Positions 1-12,419 of a DNA stretch of 64,000 nucleotides are shown piece after piece. Every line of letters starts with the position of its first letter. The stretch's first letter is position 1. The notes below the pieces were generated by a model. The model searched no databases, was not told where the DNA came from, and was given only the letters and a program-made list of their open reading frames with translations. The position numbers and the translations under genes are program-made. The DNA is from Epiperipatus broadwayi (taxonomy: Eukaryota > Onychophora > Udeonychophora > Euonychophora > Peripatidae). The stretch covers positions 86,501 through 150,500 of the forward strand of contig JAQFVV010006727.1 of NCBI GenBank assembly GCA_028023455.1. Direction: 5' to 3'.

Positions 1-2859
1 CAAAAAATGAAATGCAGGTATAAAGTCAAATATAAATCCATAAGAAATGAAATTCCAAAAAATTATTCCCATTTTTGATAATGTTAATGGAAAAAGTAAA
101 TGTGATCCAGTGCAATCAAATATTCTCATGTTATAACACCATATATTGGTATAATATGAAAATAGTAAAATTTATGACTGCCTAAGTTTTAAAAAATTTG
201 TGTTTTAATTTGCATACATTTTAGAAGACATTTGTATTTGGCCTTATACTTGCATTTCATTTTTTATAGATGACTTTATAAAATATGAAATAAGATGTAT
301 TTACTTTGAATTGCTTTAGATGCTGAGGGAATTATTTTCATGCTTTAAAACATTTTGTATTAATTTGGTTGCAAAATAAATTACTTTATTTTCAATATTT
401 TTTATTTACCCTTCTTACAATAAATTCAATAACAAATAGATACATTTTGTTTTTTTTTATTTTGTCACTTTCATTTACCAAATAACAAAAGTTTAACTAT
501 ATAAATAAAAACTGGAGGCTCTGGTCCTTTTTCTATCTTTCTAAGTGTATAAATGCATTTATTAACTGTTCACTGTTTAAAATACTTTCTGACTGTACAT
601 AATTAAGTTTATATTAAACTCATTTGTAAATGATGCAGAACCATGTTCATTCCGTAAAAATTTAGTAAAATGCCATTAAAGACAAATAATTTCATGAATT
701 TTTATTTAGGGGCTTTAAAAAATAGAACTCCATACATACAAAAAATCTTATAGTATAGTGTTTAACACATCTTCGTGTTAGGACTACAATATGGAGTTTA
801 AATTCAGACCAAGTGATATTTTCAAAATTTCAAAAAGAATTAGAATTTATGTTTCAGATAGTCATTCCACAATCAATGCAATTGGCCATCCAACGTTAGT
901 AAGAAAAATAAATACTTAGCTATTCTTAGAGGATAATGAAAAAATTTAAAAATCGCTAAAGGCCTCATAACCCAAGATTTTGAGAGTATAAATAGATTAT
1001 TTCTCCTTAAATAGTGTTGCTGCAAAGCTTTTACATTATATATATAACGTTATTTTTTTTAAAAATGCTTATAATTATTTAAAAAGCTTAGTATAAAAAT
1101 TGTTTAAAAAATATAATTCACTTCTTCTTGTTATTTTTATTTTAGTATTAATAAATTTCAATTTACATTTCATCGGTTAAACGAATCTCAAAACTAAAAA
1201 CTAATTTGACAGACAATCTTTCCTGCGAAAAATATCCCCTTCATTAACAAAGCATTATGAAAGAATATTTCATTATAAAGCTGTCTTTAAGCAGAGATTA
1301 TAAGCCCTTGTATTTTCACAGTTTCTTAGCAACAGATGAAATATTAGCAACACAGAATCTAAGTTATTCTACATTGAATAACTAAATATTTTTATGTCAA
1401 AGTAAACCGTGTATAGCTTTGCGTGTTAAAAGCAAAGGAAAAAAGAACTACTAAAGCTCATTAATGAATGCAAGATAATTTTTCCGCTGTTATTAACAAT
1501 GAAAAATCCGTCTTTTCCTTGTCTTTCTTTTTGTTTTAGTGTCAGAATGTATTGTATAAAAATTTCAAGTACCTATTAAAATTCATTTTTAGTTAAATAT
1601 GTAAGCTGATCATAAAATTTTAATAAGATATAGAAGTATTTATTTCCACAAGATTTTAAAAACGAAAAGAAAAAATATTTTAGTTATTTTGAAAATATTT
1701 TATTACTGTTACTAAAAATAATAAAAATATAATTGGAAATTTGAGTAAGGTTTGTGGGATAAGCATTATCCCAAAGTTACTCAAAGAATAAGCAATGGTA
1801 ACTATTTCATTGAAAAAGCTGTAATTAGGCAAAATGTTGACATTTTTCAGAAAGGCAAGTTTTGTTTGCAGAGACAGCAACGATAAAAATTGTCAAATAA
1901 ACAGATTAAAGCACCAACAATTGATACATTTGTTTTTTTACAGAATGGTTTGAATAATCAGAATACAACTCATCTTTAACTTTTTTCACTCTCTTTTTTT
2001 TTTCATCAGAATAGTGATACACATTTACAAATTGCTTTAAAAGTTGTTTTTTTTTTTTTTTTAATTTAAAAAAGGAATACAAGATATAATATCTTAATAA
2101 TGTAAGAGGACTAATTATATATAGTAAATTTAAATAGTTAATCTTAAATAAAATACCATTAATCCAAAACACCAATTCTGAGGGATGAGGAGGTGGATTT
2201 GTGATTTTTTGAATATCAAAAAACACCTTTTCTTCTTTCATTGAAAGCTCAAATTCTACTAAAGTCGACAAAAAAAAACAGATGGTTCACTGCAATTAGG
2301 CTTATTAATTTGTACATATTTTCTGACTGTTGTCTTTTATTCTTTAATTTGGTTGTAACTATTTATATACAAAGTAATTTACTTCTTATAAAGGTACTCC
2401 GTTTTAAATTTTATATGGGTAAAAAAAAAATTTAAATAATCAGTGTTCAGATTAATATTATTTCTACTTATATTATAATTTATAATTTGCCTTTAATAAT
2501 AATACGCTAAGGGCAAATTGTATTAACAGCTTAGTAATTAAACAATGGAATACTTCTGACAATGATTAAATGTTATAAGTAGATTTTTTTTTTTTGCTTT
2601 TATGATTTTATTTAGTTATACTCAAAAGCTTAGTGATATAAGGTTTGTGTAGCCATTTGGATTTACTATCTGATATCTAAATTCTCAAGCTAGTAAAGTA
2701 TACTTACATTATAAAAAAAATTAAAAAAATAAAGGGCATTTTTGTTCTTTATTATATAACATATTTTATTATTAGGGAGGGGGGTTCAATAACAATGAAT
2801 ATTATTAATATCCGTTTGCTCATTAATTTTGCAATATAATTTTTTTTTTATGTATCAAA
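1..2859. other. AT-rich spacer, no gene recognised
   Basis: Low-complexity A/T-rich DNA with homopolymer runs. Two minus-strand open frames (1680-1880 and 1906-2271) are rich in Lys, Leu, Ile and Phe, as expected from chance frames in such DNA, and match no family I recognise. A short G-rich patch lies near 2775. Confidence 0.6.
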
Positions 2860-2929
2860 GCGTTGGCCAGGAAGCGAACCCTGGGTCATCTGCTTGTAAG
2901 GCAGCTGTGCTACACTCGGTCACCAACGC
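2860..2929 (-). repeat. tRNA-Val-like SINE head
   Basis: Read on the minus strand, this 70-base stretch begins GCGTTGG and ends CCAACGC, a perfect 7-bp acceptor stem. An anticodon-like loop CTTACAA (anticodon TAC, Val) sits on a 4-bp stem, and a box-B-like GGGTTCGCTTCC follows. The T loop is one base too long and the D arm does not pair well, so a working tRNA is unlikely. The bases just downstream (gctttgatacat) resemble the gctatgacac tail of the copies at 33513 and 45711, which marks a dispersed SINE family rather than a single-copy tRNA gene. Confidence 0.6.
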
Positions 2930-5584
2930 TTTTTTAAATGATTAATGTTTTTCTACAATCCTTAAATGCATTAAAAATAGAAAAATAAAAAGTTTAAAGT
3001 TTTCATGCTGATTCATAATATTTTTTTAAATACAGGTAAAAAGTATTATTAATCAGCTTAGAAAATTGCATATTTTAAATATGTGTTCAATATGTATGAT
3101 CATAAAATATAATTTGTGAAATACATGTATCCTGAGATGAGTGTCTTATTTGTATTGCTATATTTTCATTGTAATTGTTGTTAACATTATGTTGTGTTAA
3201 AATCTTAGTGTTTTGTTTGGGGGGGGGGGGGTTAAACAAGAAGAGAAAATGAAAATTAAAAATTGCTCAAACCCACACAAATTAATAATTGCCAAGCTTT
3301 GTGAATAATGACTTTTCATTTACCATTTTTTTATTAAAAAATGTTAGATATCATTACTCTGCAGTAGACTATTTAAAAAGATAGTTTTGTTTACATTATT
3401 GCATTTTCAAAGCAATTGTTTATATATATATATATATATTAGGGTAATATAGAAAATAGATCAAATTGTTGACTTCATAAGAGTGGCAAAATGAAGAACA
3501 AAGTCAATAGGATGTGAATGTACTGATTTAATGTTAGTTTAATCCTGTGTTCTAAGAACTAAACACTACAAATCATTAGGGACATTAGTAGCTTGTAAAG
3601 ATCACCAATTTATAGTTAAATAATAGTTATGCACTTGAATACCAGCAGATTCACAAGAAAACTGTGATAGCATGAATCAATCAACCATCCATACCACTTC
3701 CCATTCACAGACATTTATATACTGTCTCATTAAGGATCACAAATAGTAAATAAAATTGAAATTATGCATATTCTTCCTTGATGAATGTTCCATAAAATAA
3801 TTCTGCTATTATATATTTTATAATTTCTTTAAACACAATATTGAAAGTGCCCTTTTCCATGAATATCTCTATCTACCAACAACAATAAATCTTGATTTTT
3901 AATAAAAAAAATATTATCTACTATTATCTTTTACTTCAGAATTGGTGTTGCATGTTATATATACATATGTTTGATCATTTATATGACTGACTTAATATAG
4001 TGTGTGTTGGTCAAATGATTATTTTAATGCTGATATTTCATCAAACAAAGTAGAAATGACACATAAAAAATGAGAAAGTGCAATAATGGTCACTAAGAAT
4101 GACATTTTTATAAACAAACAAATGTTTGATATAATCATGAATTCTTTATATTTAGTTCATAGCAAGATGTGACACTCCATTAATAAAATAAACTTCAAGC
4201 TTTCTTAATTTCCTATGGAAAACAAAACTGATTAAAATATATTTGTTAATTTGTTGGTTTTCATACCTAAAATAGATTATAATTCAAACAAAGTACATTT
4301 TAAAATCTTCTAGGAACCTAGGATTTAATATTTCTGGTAAAAAAAATCATACTTCAACTATTAATCATTTTAGTTCCTCATAACACAATATTTCAATATA
4401 TAATAACCCAAGTTCAACTTTTTTTAAAACTAAAATGTAACTCATATTTTGTTTACTTGTTTATTTTCTTTTAATAAAATTAAATTAAATATTTGTTTTT
4501 TGTAAATAAGTGATATTTACATTCAGTTTTTATTTGAATATATTTCTTTTTAGCAGAAAATTTGTCAAATGAAAATTTACTAACAAACCTACAACATTAC
4601 TGACTTCTGCCAAACAAAATAGCAATCACAATGAACAATGTTGCTTTTCTTTTTGCTTGTTTTTTTTTTATGTAATTATACCTTAAATTTTAATTTTCAA
4701 AGAATATATTGATTAAGTAAATATATTTTTATCTAAATTTATACTACTCATAGAAATTTGATGAAAAATATTTTGTTCATTAAAATACATTTTCTTTGAA
4801 TATTTATTTCTATTATTCTTTTTGTTTATTTGCAAAGTTGACACATTATTTTTAAAATTTATTTCATTTTTTAAAATTATGCTTTTAACAAAAAATGATA
4901 AAAAACATAAATATTTGATAGGGATTTTTTTTTTTCTTAATAAAAATAAAAAGCACAAAAAAATAATATCAAATTCGCCACACAAAGTTTTTCAAAAAGT
5001 AGATGTTTAATGGATTAATGGTTATAAAAGATATTGTAGCTGCTGTGATGTTTACTATGGTGTTTGCCTTTATTTTACATTACTTGTAATGTCATATACA
5101 ACTTTAATAGAGTGTGAATAAAAGGAAAAATCATCCTTCAAAATATTAGAATCTATTTTGAAATAATATATGCTTTACATCAGAATGCCAATAAAGCTCT
5201 TTAAAAAAAATTAAGGAAAACTTATTTAATATTTAAGGAAAAGAAAATATTTATACCTTAAAGAATTATCATCTATTTGTTCTATTAAATTTATGAAAGC
5301 TGACAAATTTATATCATAAAATCATCTTTACAAAAAGGTATTAGTAATACCACAAATTAAAATACTGTATTCCCAGCATTTGCTATTCAGAGAGAAGCAT
5401 TTTATTACTTGCTATTGAAATGGTCAGTTTCATCCATCTGCCCATTTCACTTATTGCACCCACACATCTATCCATATGCCAGGTTTAAACCCTCTCAGAG
5501 TACCCATTTAAATAACATTAAATTACTATGTGTGCAGAATCATGTATATATATGCGAGCAGTATATCAGTAATTTAATAGCATA
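2930..5584. other. AT-rich spacer, no gene recognised
   Basis: A/T-rich sequence with a 13-base G run (3219-3231), a TA microsatellite (about 3421-3440) and chance frames at 4713-4985 (minus) and 4822-5010 (plus). A slightly less biased patch at 5380-5560 shows no reading frame or family signature. Confidence 0.6.
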
Positions 5585-5735
5585 GGTATAAATTACAGAT
5601 ATGTATCCATTGTATAAGTATTTCTAATTTAAGAAATATTTTAGTTTAAAGTATTGTTATGTTATTGGTATATATTACAGATATGTATATTCATTTTATA
5701 AATATTTCTAGTTTAAGAAATATTTTACTTAAATT
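5585..5735. repeat. 82-bp tandem duplication
   Basis: Two adjacent diverged copies begin ggtata(a/t)attacagatatg at 5585 and 5667, a period of 82 bases, and both run into tttaagaaatatttta. A local duplication with no known function. Confidence 0.75.
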
Positions 5736-7595
5736 ATTTAGCAAATTTTATTGCTGTATTATTGAAATCGCATATGTATATTTCCTGTTATTCTGCAAGT
5801 ATGGTTATAAAATTAGTCTTATACTAATTATCAAACAACTTTTATTTGTTACTGGTAAACAGATCTTAAAGTAGGTCATGCATTGGTCCTAAAATAGCGT
5901 GAACTTGTTTTGTAAATATAAAATGTTAATAACAAAATAACGCAGGAAAACAAAATCTCAATTAGTCGTCATAATTAAAAATGTTTTTCTAAAATAAATA
6001 AATGGGTTTTTCTATTAGTAGTAGCTATTAAATATGTTTTGCTAAAATAAATAAATGGACTTTTCAGCTACGTACAAGCTCGTAAAAATTAACAGATGGC
6101 CAGAGTTTGAAAAGTATAAATACTTAAAGTTTTGTTGCCAAGTATTCGATCATATATATAATAAATTAATTGTAAGCAGAACCTATGCCTGTTTTATCTT
6201 CAAAATGGTCAAGTAGAATGGCAATAACTCACCCTCTCCTTGACCGGGGATGGGGAAAAACTTTGGTCCGATAAAACCTAATGCCATACATCAGCAAAGT
6301 AGCCCGTGGAAAATCTCTATTAACTTTAAATCATCATCGAAAGTGTCAACTTATTGCCCTCCCAAATGCATAGAACTAACTACAATGAAAACAACTGAAT
6401 GGTAAATTTTCTCTCAGAGCTCTGTTTATAAACTGTGGCTTCGATTCTTTCTTTTAAAAGCTAGCTATTTATTAAATCTGCCTTTTCCAAACACCTTTAC
6501 TAAAATCTGCAAAGAAGACTATTAAATGCTAAATCTTGTTCGATTGTAAAACTTGAATTCTCTTTTAAAAGGTAAAACTAGAATTCGCTTTTAAGATGTA
6601 AAGCTCTAATAATCTACTTTAAATGTATAATTTACTGCGGTCTTTTATGCCTATTTCTAAATCTATTCAATTTATTCTATGATTTTATCATTTTAATATT
6701 ATATGTATTTAATATGCCAAATGACTCGAAACCGCAAGTATTTATAAATATAATTTTAGCTTATCGATCTGCGAAGATAATTTCAAATCTTCGCTATAGT
6801 AAATATTAAATAATTGAATTATTATTTTTCTTTCTCACTCGCTGTTTTGAAATCATATTATTATCTTACTGATTAATTTTTGGGTATTAATATTATGATA
6901 ATCAGTCATTCTCTAGTTAAACTGGTAGTTTGCTTAATTCTAGTTATGAATTATAACTATTTATATATGTAACTCACACATCATAGGAACTAGCCACAGA
7001 GATATTCTCAAAGCATATTTTAATGTTTTATTTGTAATTACCCTGCAAATATGCTTTGTCCTCCTTAGATTTATATATGTTGAGATGCAGGTGATAATAT
7101 TAAACTAGGTTACTAATTAATTTAGTCCCTAAATAGTATATTTGAAATACTAAATTTGAGAACTGGATTGTATAGATATGCAAATAGACGCTATCTAATT
7201 TTAAGGCACGATAATATAATTTTATGCATTTGCGTTATATATGTATAAGTTGCAGATGTGTCCTTACAAAGTATGCAATGTACAATTATCTGCTTGCTGC
7301 ATGATTATTGGTGAAGTGCTGGTGGAGGCCACACTCATCCACTTTAGTTTGGGTAAAAGCATACACTTTTAGAACTAGGGCACAAGGACCTAGATTATTC
7401 ATAATGCTTATCTGACTCCCTGAACTACTAATGCTCCTATTCATAGCAAGTTGAGCAGTTTTAGGGTAAACAGAGTCTTTGAGACTGAAGCCCATGAATA
7501 ATGACCCATTTGCACCTTTGAGCTTTATTAATATTTTAATATGTGCCATAGAGTATATAGGTAAACCTATTATAAACCAGTTTTCTCTCCTTTTA
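5736..7595. other. spacer of more balanced composition, no recognised gene
   Basis: This stretch has fewer homopolymer runs and more mixed sequence than most of the window, especially 6180-6420 and 6900-7560. An 87-codon minus frame at 7286-7549 has a balanced composition but matches no family I know and shows no clear exon context. A roughly 30-bp imperfect tandem repeat (ttgaattctcttttaaaagg type) lies at 6545-6600. Confidence 0.45.
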
Positions 7596-8632
7596 TATTA
7601 AATGCTTATAATTATAAATTTATTTAAACGCACATTGATTACATAAATAATATTCATTAAGGCTGTAGCCTCAAGCACATGTGTATAAAATGTGATAGTA
7701 GGGACCTCTAAAGGTCTTAAAACCACAAGCTTACTCATTGGAAAAAAAGAGGGGAACCCCTTCTTTACTTCAACCTACTTTCTATTTAAATAGGTGAAGC
7801 TGAAGTGATTCGATCTGAGAGTGTGAAGCTATTCAATACTTCACTAATTAAGTCCACATTTCTTATTACACATTAATACTCGTGAAATCTTTTGATTTAC
7901 AATGAGTCAATGGAAAGAATATTATTTACGTAATCAATGTGCATTTAAATAAATTTATAATTACAACTTTAAATTATCGTAATAGATTTCTTACTATAAA
8001 ATCTTTCCATTGACTCGTGGTAAATCGAAAGATTTCACGAGTATTAATGTGTAATAAGAAATGTGGACTTAATTAGTGAAGTATTGAATAGCTTCACACT
8101 CTCAGATCGAACTGCTTCAGCTTCACCTATTTAAATAGAAAGTAAGTTGAAGTAAAGAAGGGGTTCCCCTCTTTTCTTCCAATGAGTAAGCTTGTGGTTT
8201 TAAGACCTGTAGAGGTCCCTACTATCGCATTTTATACGCATGTGCTTGAGGCTACAGCCTTAATGAATATTATTTACGTAATCAATGTGCGTTTAAATAA
8301 ATTTATAATTACAACTTTAAATTATCGTAATAGATTTCTCACTATAAAATCTTTCCATTGACTCGTTGTAAATCGAAAGATTTCACGAGTATTAATGTGT
8401 AATAAGAAATGTGGACTTAATTAGTGAAGTATTGAATAGCTTCACACTCTCAGATCGAACCACTTCAGCTTCACCTATTTAAATAGAAAGTAGGTTGAAG
8501 TAAAGAAGGGGTTCCCCTCTTTTCTTCCAATGAGTAAGCTCGTGGTTTTAAGACCTGTAGAGGTCCCTATTATCGCATTTTATATGCATGTGCTTGAGGC
8601 TACAGCCTTAATGAATATTATTAAATGCTTAT
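7596..8632. repeat. 348-bp tandem units with an inverted arm, flanked by a 14-bp direct repeat
   Basis: Two forward units of exactly 348 bp (7917-8264 and 8265-8612) are nearly identical, and a third unit stops after a few bases. The preceding 7610-7916 is an inverted copy of the same unit. The whole block is bracketed by the perfect direct repeat tattaaatgcttat at 7596-7609 and 8619-8632, which looks like a target-site duplication. Each unit holds short perfect hairpins: ACTCGTG/CACGAGT closed by AAATC-GAAA-GATTT, AGGGG-TT-CCCCT, GACCT-GTAG-AGGTC and AGGC-TACA-GCCT. An inverted 5' part followed by forward copies is what LINE twin priming produces, so I infer insertion of a multimeric structured RNA. 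No terminal inverted repeat of a DNA transposon and no coding frame was seen. Confidence 0.8.
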
Positions 8633-11600
8633 CTGGCATTAGTGTATATCCTAATCTAGGTTACACGCTAACCTGTGTATCTCTGAGCCTAATTGCATGC
8701 TCGATTTAACTTTGTATAGATAGATGCCATAGGAGCGCTATTATAGTTAGTTATATAACTTTGGCTATAAAGTTCCATATGATCTGGAAGACTACAAAAG
8801 AGCTAGAAATTTGGCATATTAGTATAGGTATAAACTCCAATACCGCACTACACTTTATTAAACACTTATAGTGAGATAGGTAACATTAATCTCATTAGTT
8901 ATATAACGCCTGTGAGCATAATATCTCACGTTCCCATCACATAATTTTGTATATTTTGATTTATTATTTGTTATTGTTTTATTAAATTAATAATATTTAA
9001 AATTATGACTTGTTTTCATATTTTTATTGTCCGTGAGTTCATTTTATCCAACTTTAGATTTAATTGCACATACATCATTATATCTATAGGCAGATTATTC
9101 TATTAAATTTCATAATCAATCATTGATATTTTAATTAACCACTTAGTCTTATGTGTGTATATCTGACCAAATCAGTGCTCAATTAGTTAATTTACAAGTC
9201 TTTTGTTTTACGCTGAGTCACTGCCGGACCGAGGTTAAATTGAATGTCTGTGTACGTTGAGGAATGTCATTCATAGGGTATTAAATCAATGAGCAGAGGT
9301 GAAAGGATTGAATGTTGGTCGAAATCTGGATCCTAGTATCTGTCTTCGATCAGCTTTAGTGTATTTTGCCTGTGTTCTAGATTTTGTTGCCTGGAGGGAC
9401 AATTCTTACTGTTATACTATCTTAATAAATACACCAGTTAAAAAATAAGAACTAGTATCAAATCTTTAATTAAAATTAGAAATTATACAAAAAAATAAGA
9501 TCTCATCACTAATCTGATGAAAGACATAAACAGACAACATTTTAAGATTAACACCAGCTAAGTAAGAAAAACTCATTTAAAAATATAAAATAACAAATAC
9601 ATTATTCAGAGGTATAGCAAAGTATAAAATATAAATAAAACTACTCCCATTTGCCCCACATATGCTGTGTATCTTCAGAAATAATAAGTCACAAACAGGA
9701 AATGTGGAAAAAAAATCTCAAAAGTCAAAAATCAAAACAGTTCTTTCTGATGAAATATATAAGCAAAAATTAAAGATCATCTGATAAATAATGAAATGCA
9801 TATACTTTCACAACAGGTTATATTTACCTATTTAATGAGTTTTACTTAAATTTCTTTGTATTAATAATATCATTATCTATAGTCAAGTTGCAATCTTTAA
9901 TGTCTATATAAATGTATTAGACTATAAATAAAATTGAGGATTTCCACCATTATTGATTAAAAAGGGTTAACTTGATAACAAATTGAAATTGTCGATTAGT
10001 AATGATATTGCTATTGTTGAAGTATTGACTGCTTTCATGTATTTATATATAAATGGCATTAAAATGCTAAAGATTTTATGGAGAAAAAATCTGTAAAAAA
10101 ACAAAAGGAGAAATAATTACAAAAAAGACAACCTAACACTTAAAACTGGAAGTAAACAACTATTTTGATCCAAATTTAGTAAATATTAAGTATCTTTATA
10201 ATCTTCTCTCTATATATAATTTAAAATATTTATTGAATGTTAATCATTACAAATAAACATATTTCCATCACAATATTTTATATTTATAAAAAATTGCATA
10301 AGACTAAATTTGTTACATTCATTTAACAACATATAAGATAATACTCAAAAAAATCTGTAATTGACTTCTGAAAAATGGAATACTTATAATATAGGCTTCT
10401 GTCACTAAGTATATGTTCTTGGAATCAGAATCCCAGCAAACAGCGTTGGAGAATGTATTTGGTTCTAGTGAGTTTTTTCAATGAATTTTTCAATCTTTTG
10501 TCTGTTTTTGTGATGGCTGATTCACGTAAAGAAGAAAATTGCCATGAGTGTTAAGCAATTTTTGACTAAAAACAGTATGAAACCCTTGCCTCATCCTCTC
10601 TATTCAATCAAACTCACTCCATGTAACTTTTTTTTATTTCTCATATAAAAAAAAGATCTCATTTTGTTCATACAAATCAGCCATCACAAAATAGGCAAAA
10701 GATTGAATAATTAAAAAAAAAATCATTGCAGCCATATGCAACCTTCCTCAAAAATGTCAGCTGGCATACAGACTTAGAGGAGTTCTACAAACATTCAATT
10801 AGCTCGGGAAGCCCTCTAAAAATCAATTCTAGTTTCTTTGGGTACCTTTTTTTATATCATTAAATTTTCTTATTTACTTATATAGAGTTATGTACAAATT
10901 ATAAAACAGCTGATGACTGACAAATATATAATTGCATCCCACTCCTTGTCTATTATTACAAATTGTTTTAGTTTGATCCTTGCAGTACAAAACTAAATGG
11001 TGCATTTACATATTGGCAGTAGCAATTAATGAATTAAAAAATATACAATTTACAACCATGTCTTCCAAGTCATATTAAATTTAGAAAAATATTGATCTAT
11101 ATCTTCATGGAAAACTTCCACCTTTAAGTTAATCACAGTAATTAATGCATTTATTTGGCATTGGCATGTCCATGACTTTCAAATCTGAAGAAGATAAAGA
11201 GATTTTTTTAGGTAACTATAAATCCTCTTGATTAAGCTCATTTTATTTTTTCATGTAGCTAATCTGTACTTTACTGACTATTCAATATTTATTAGAAAAT
11301 TGAGGTAAATAGTGTTTCACAGATGAAAAATACATAAAAGACCTCATCAATTAATGATTAACTTGGTGAATAAGTGCCTACTTATTCAATACACCTCAAT
11401 AAAAAAGACCTTTGCCCTGAAATTAGCTATTTGTGACTGTTATGTTTTTTTAATTAACAGTGGTTATACATTTAACTTGAGCTGTGTTTTTTTTTTATTA
11501 TAGTGACAGAGGGCAAACATTGAAGCTGGATATCCATGGATAGGGGTCTAGCTGTGTCACTCACTGTGTTCATGTAATCTTATTTGACTTTTTTTAATGC

Positions 11601-12206
11601 ACTAACTAAAAACATACACATAGTTTTTGTGTAATAAAAAAATATTAAAAAACAAAAAATAAACATTTCATCCAGACATGAATTGAACACTTTAAGATTT
11701 TTATTTTTTAATCTATAACAATTAAAACTAAAAACTTCTTAAAACTGTTAATTTAATCTCTTTCAAAAAAAACTACAAATAATGACCAGCGCAATATAAA
11801 TATATATTCTTGAGCAAAATATGTAGATAGAAAACTCTTGTAACAAAGTACAGCATGAGTGCTAAGTAAAGTTCATGATAATACTTCTCAATGCTCAATA
11901 GAAAAATATTTCTTGATGTTAAAAACCAAATTATTTGGCAATTAACCAGCAAAAACTTATTGAAACAACATTTAAATAATTAATCTAGGCATTAAAATAA
12001 TGTAGCTTTTATTAAATAATACATTATCCTTAATTGTATTTCAAATAATGAAATCTTTGGATTTATAATGTTTTAATTAAAAAGACTAAAATGTGAAGCA
12101 ATGAAAGAATATTATAAACTTTACACGAGAAAACCTTAGACAATAAAATGTTAATAATTAACTAAGACATTTAAACACTATAGCTTTATTTATCATGACA
12201 ATGTTC
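8633..12206. other. AT-rich spacer with one foldback
   Basis: 8633-9420 continues the more mixed composition of the preceding island. From 9420 the sequence is A/T-rich with no frame or family signature, apart from the foldback at 10491-10705, annotated separately. Confidence 0.55.
10491..10705. repeat. foldback (MITE-like) element
   Basis: The left arm, with caatcttttgtctgttttt then gtgatggctgattc, is mirrored by the right arm aatcagccatcacaaaat then caaaagattg. The arms are about 30 bp and imperfect, with about 150 bp between them. This resembles a decayed miniature inverted-repeat element. No target duplication was identified. Confidence 0.5.
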
Positions 12207-12419
12207 TTAAGTGCAAAGTTTATGATTGCTGGTTTAGCATGAAATACGTATATTGGTGATTATTTATCTTTTCAGCATATATGTGCTTGAGTGTATCAGT
12301 GTTATTAGATAGAGTGGAGAATGATGGGTCATCTGAAAGTCTGTGCTCATATACCCTATATATTACATATATAGACACAGGTATATAATAAGCCTGTGTT
12401 TCAATTAAGTGCAAAGTTT
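12207..12419 (+). mobile_element. hammerhead-repeat (retrozyme-like) copy with a 15-bp target-site duplication
   Basis: A 5'-truncated copy of the dispersed hammerhead family. It begins within the ribozyme core (the CTGATGA box reads ttTATGA), keeps stem II (tgctg, gtt, tagca), GAA and the minimal stem III ATA-CG-TAT, and then runs through the family's 3' part to a weakened tRNA-like end (gtctgtgctcata). It is flanked by the perfect 15-bp direct repeat ttaagtgcaaagttt at 12207-12221 and 12405-12419. That length is typical of LINE-driven insertion and fixes the element at 12222-12404. A chance minus frame across it is not a gene. Confidence 0.8.

Noticed and set aside
1906-2271. 121-codon minus-strand frame, the longest in the window
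   Set aside because: Lys/Leu/Ile/Tyr-rich with a poly-Lys stretch from a T run; no domain, no splice context, and length unremarkable for stop-poor A/T homopolymer DNA.
2860-2929. Functional tRNA-Val gene
   Set aside because: Irregular D and T arms, no T-run terminator just downstream, and a tail shared with other SINE copies.
6181-6420. Organelle-derived DNA in the mixed-composition island
   Set aside because: No mitochondrial gene or rRNA block could be recognised in any frame.
7286-7549. 87-codon minus-strand frame with balanced composition
   Set aside because: No recognised family, no start context or splice sites that stand out; left as part of the compositional island rather than called a gene.
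8001-8612. 348-bp units as a CRISPR-like array or plain satellite
   Set aside because: Units are long, only two, include an inverted piece and are bracketed by a target-duplication-like repeat; no spacers of constant size.
10906-10912. Other CTGATGA words (for example about 10906, 15346 and 16121) as hammerheads
   Set aside because: No stem II and no correctly placed GAA follows them.
12220-12414. Similar peptides (containing a FMLNQ..S pattern) encoded opposite the copies at 12.2, 14.0, 32.2 and 49.8 kb
   Set aside because: They recur because they are antisense frames of the same hammerhead repeat; reading frames are not preserved between copies.
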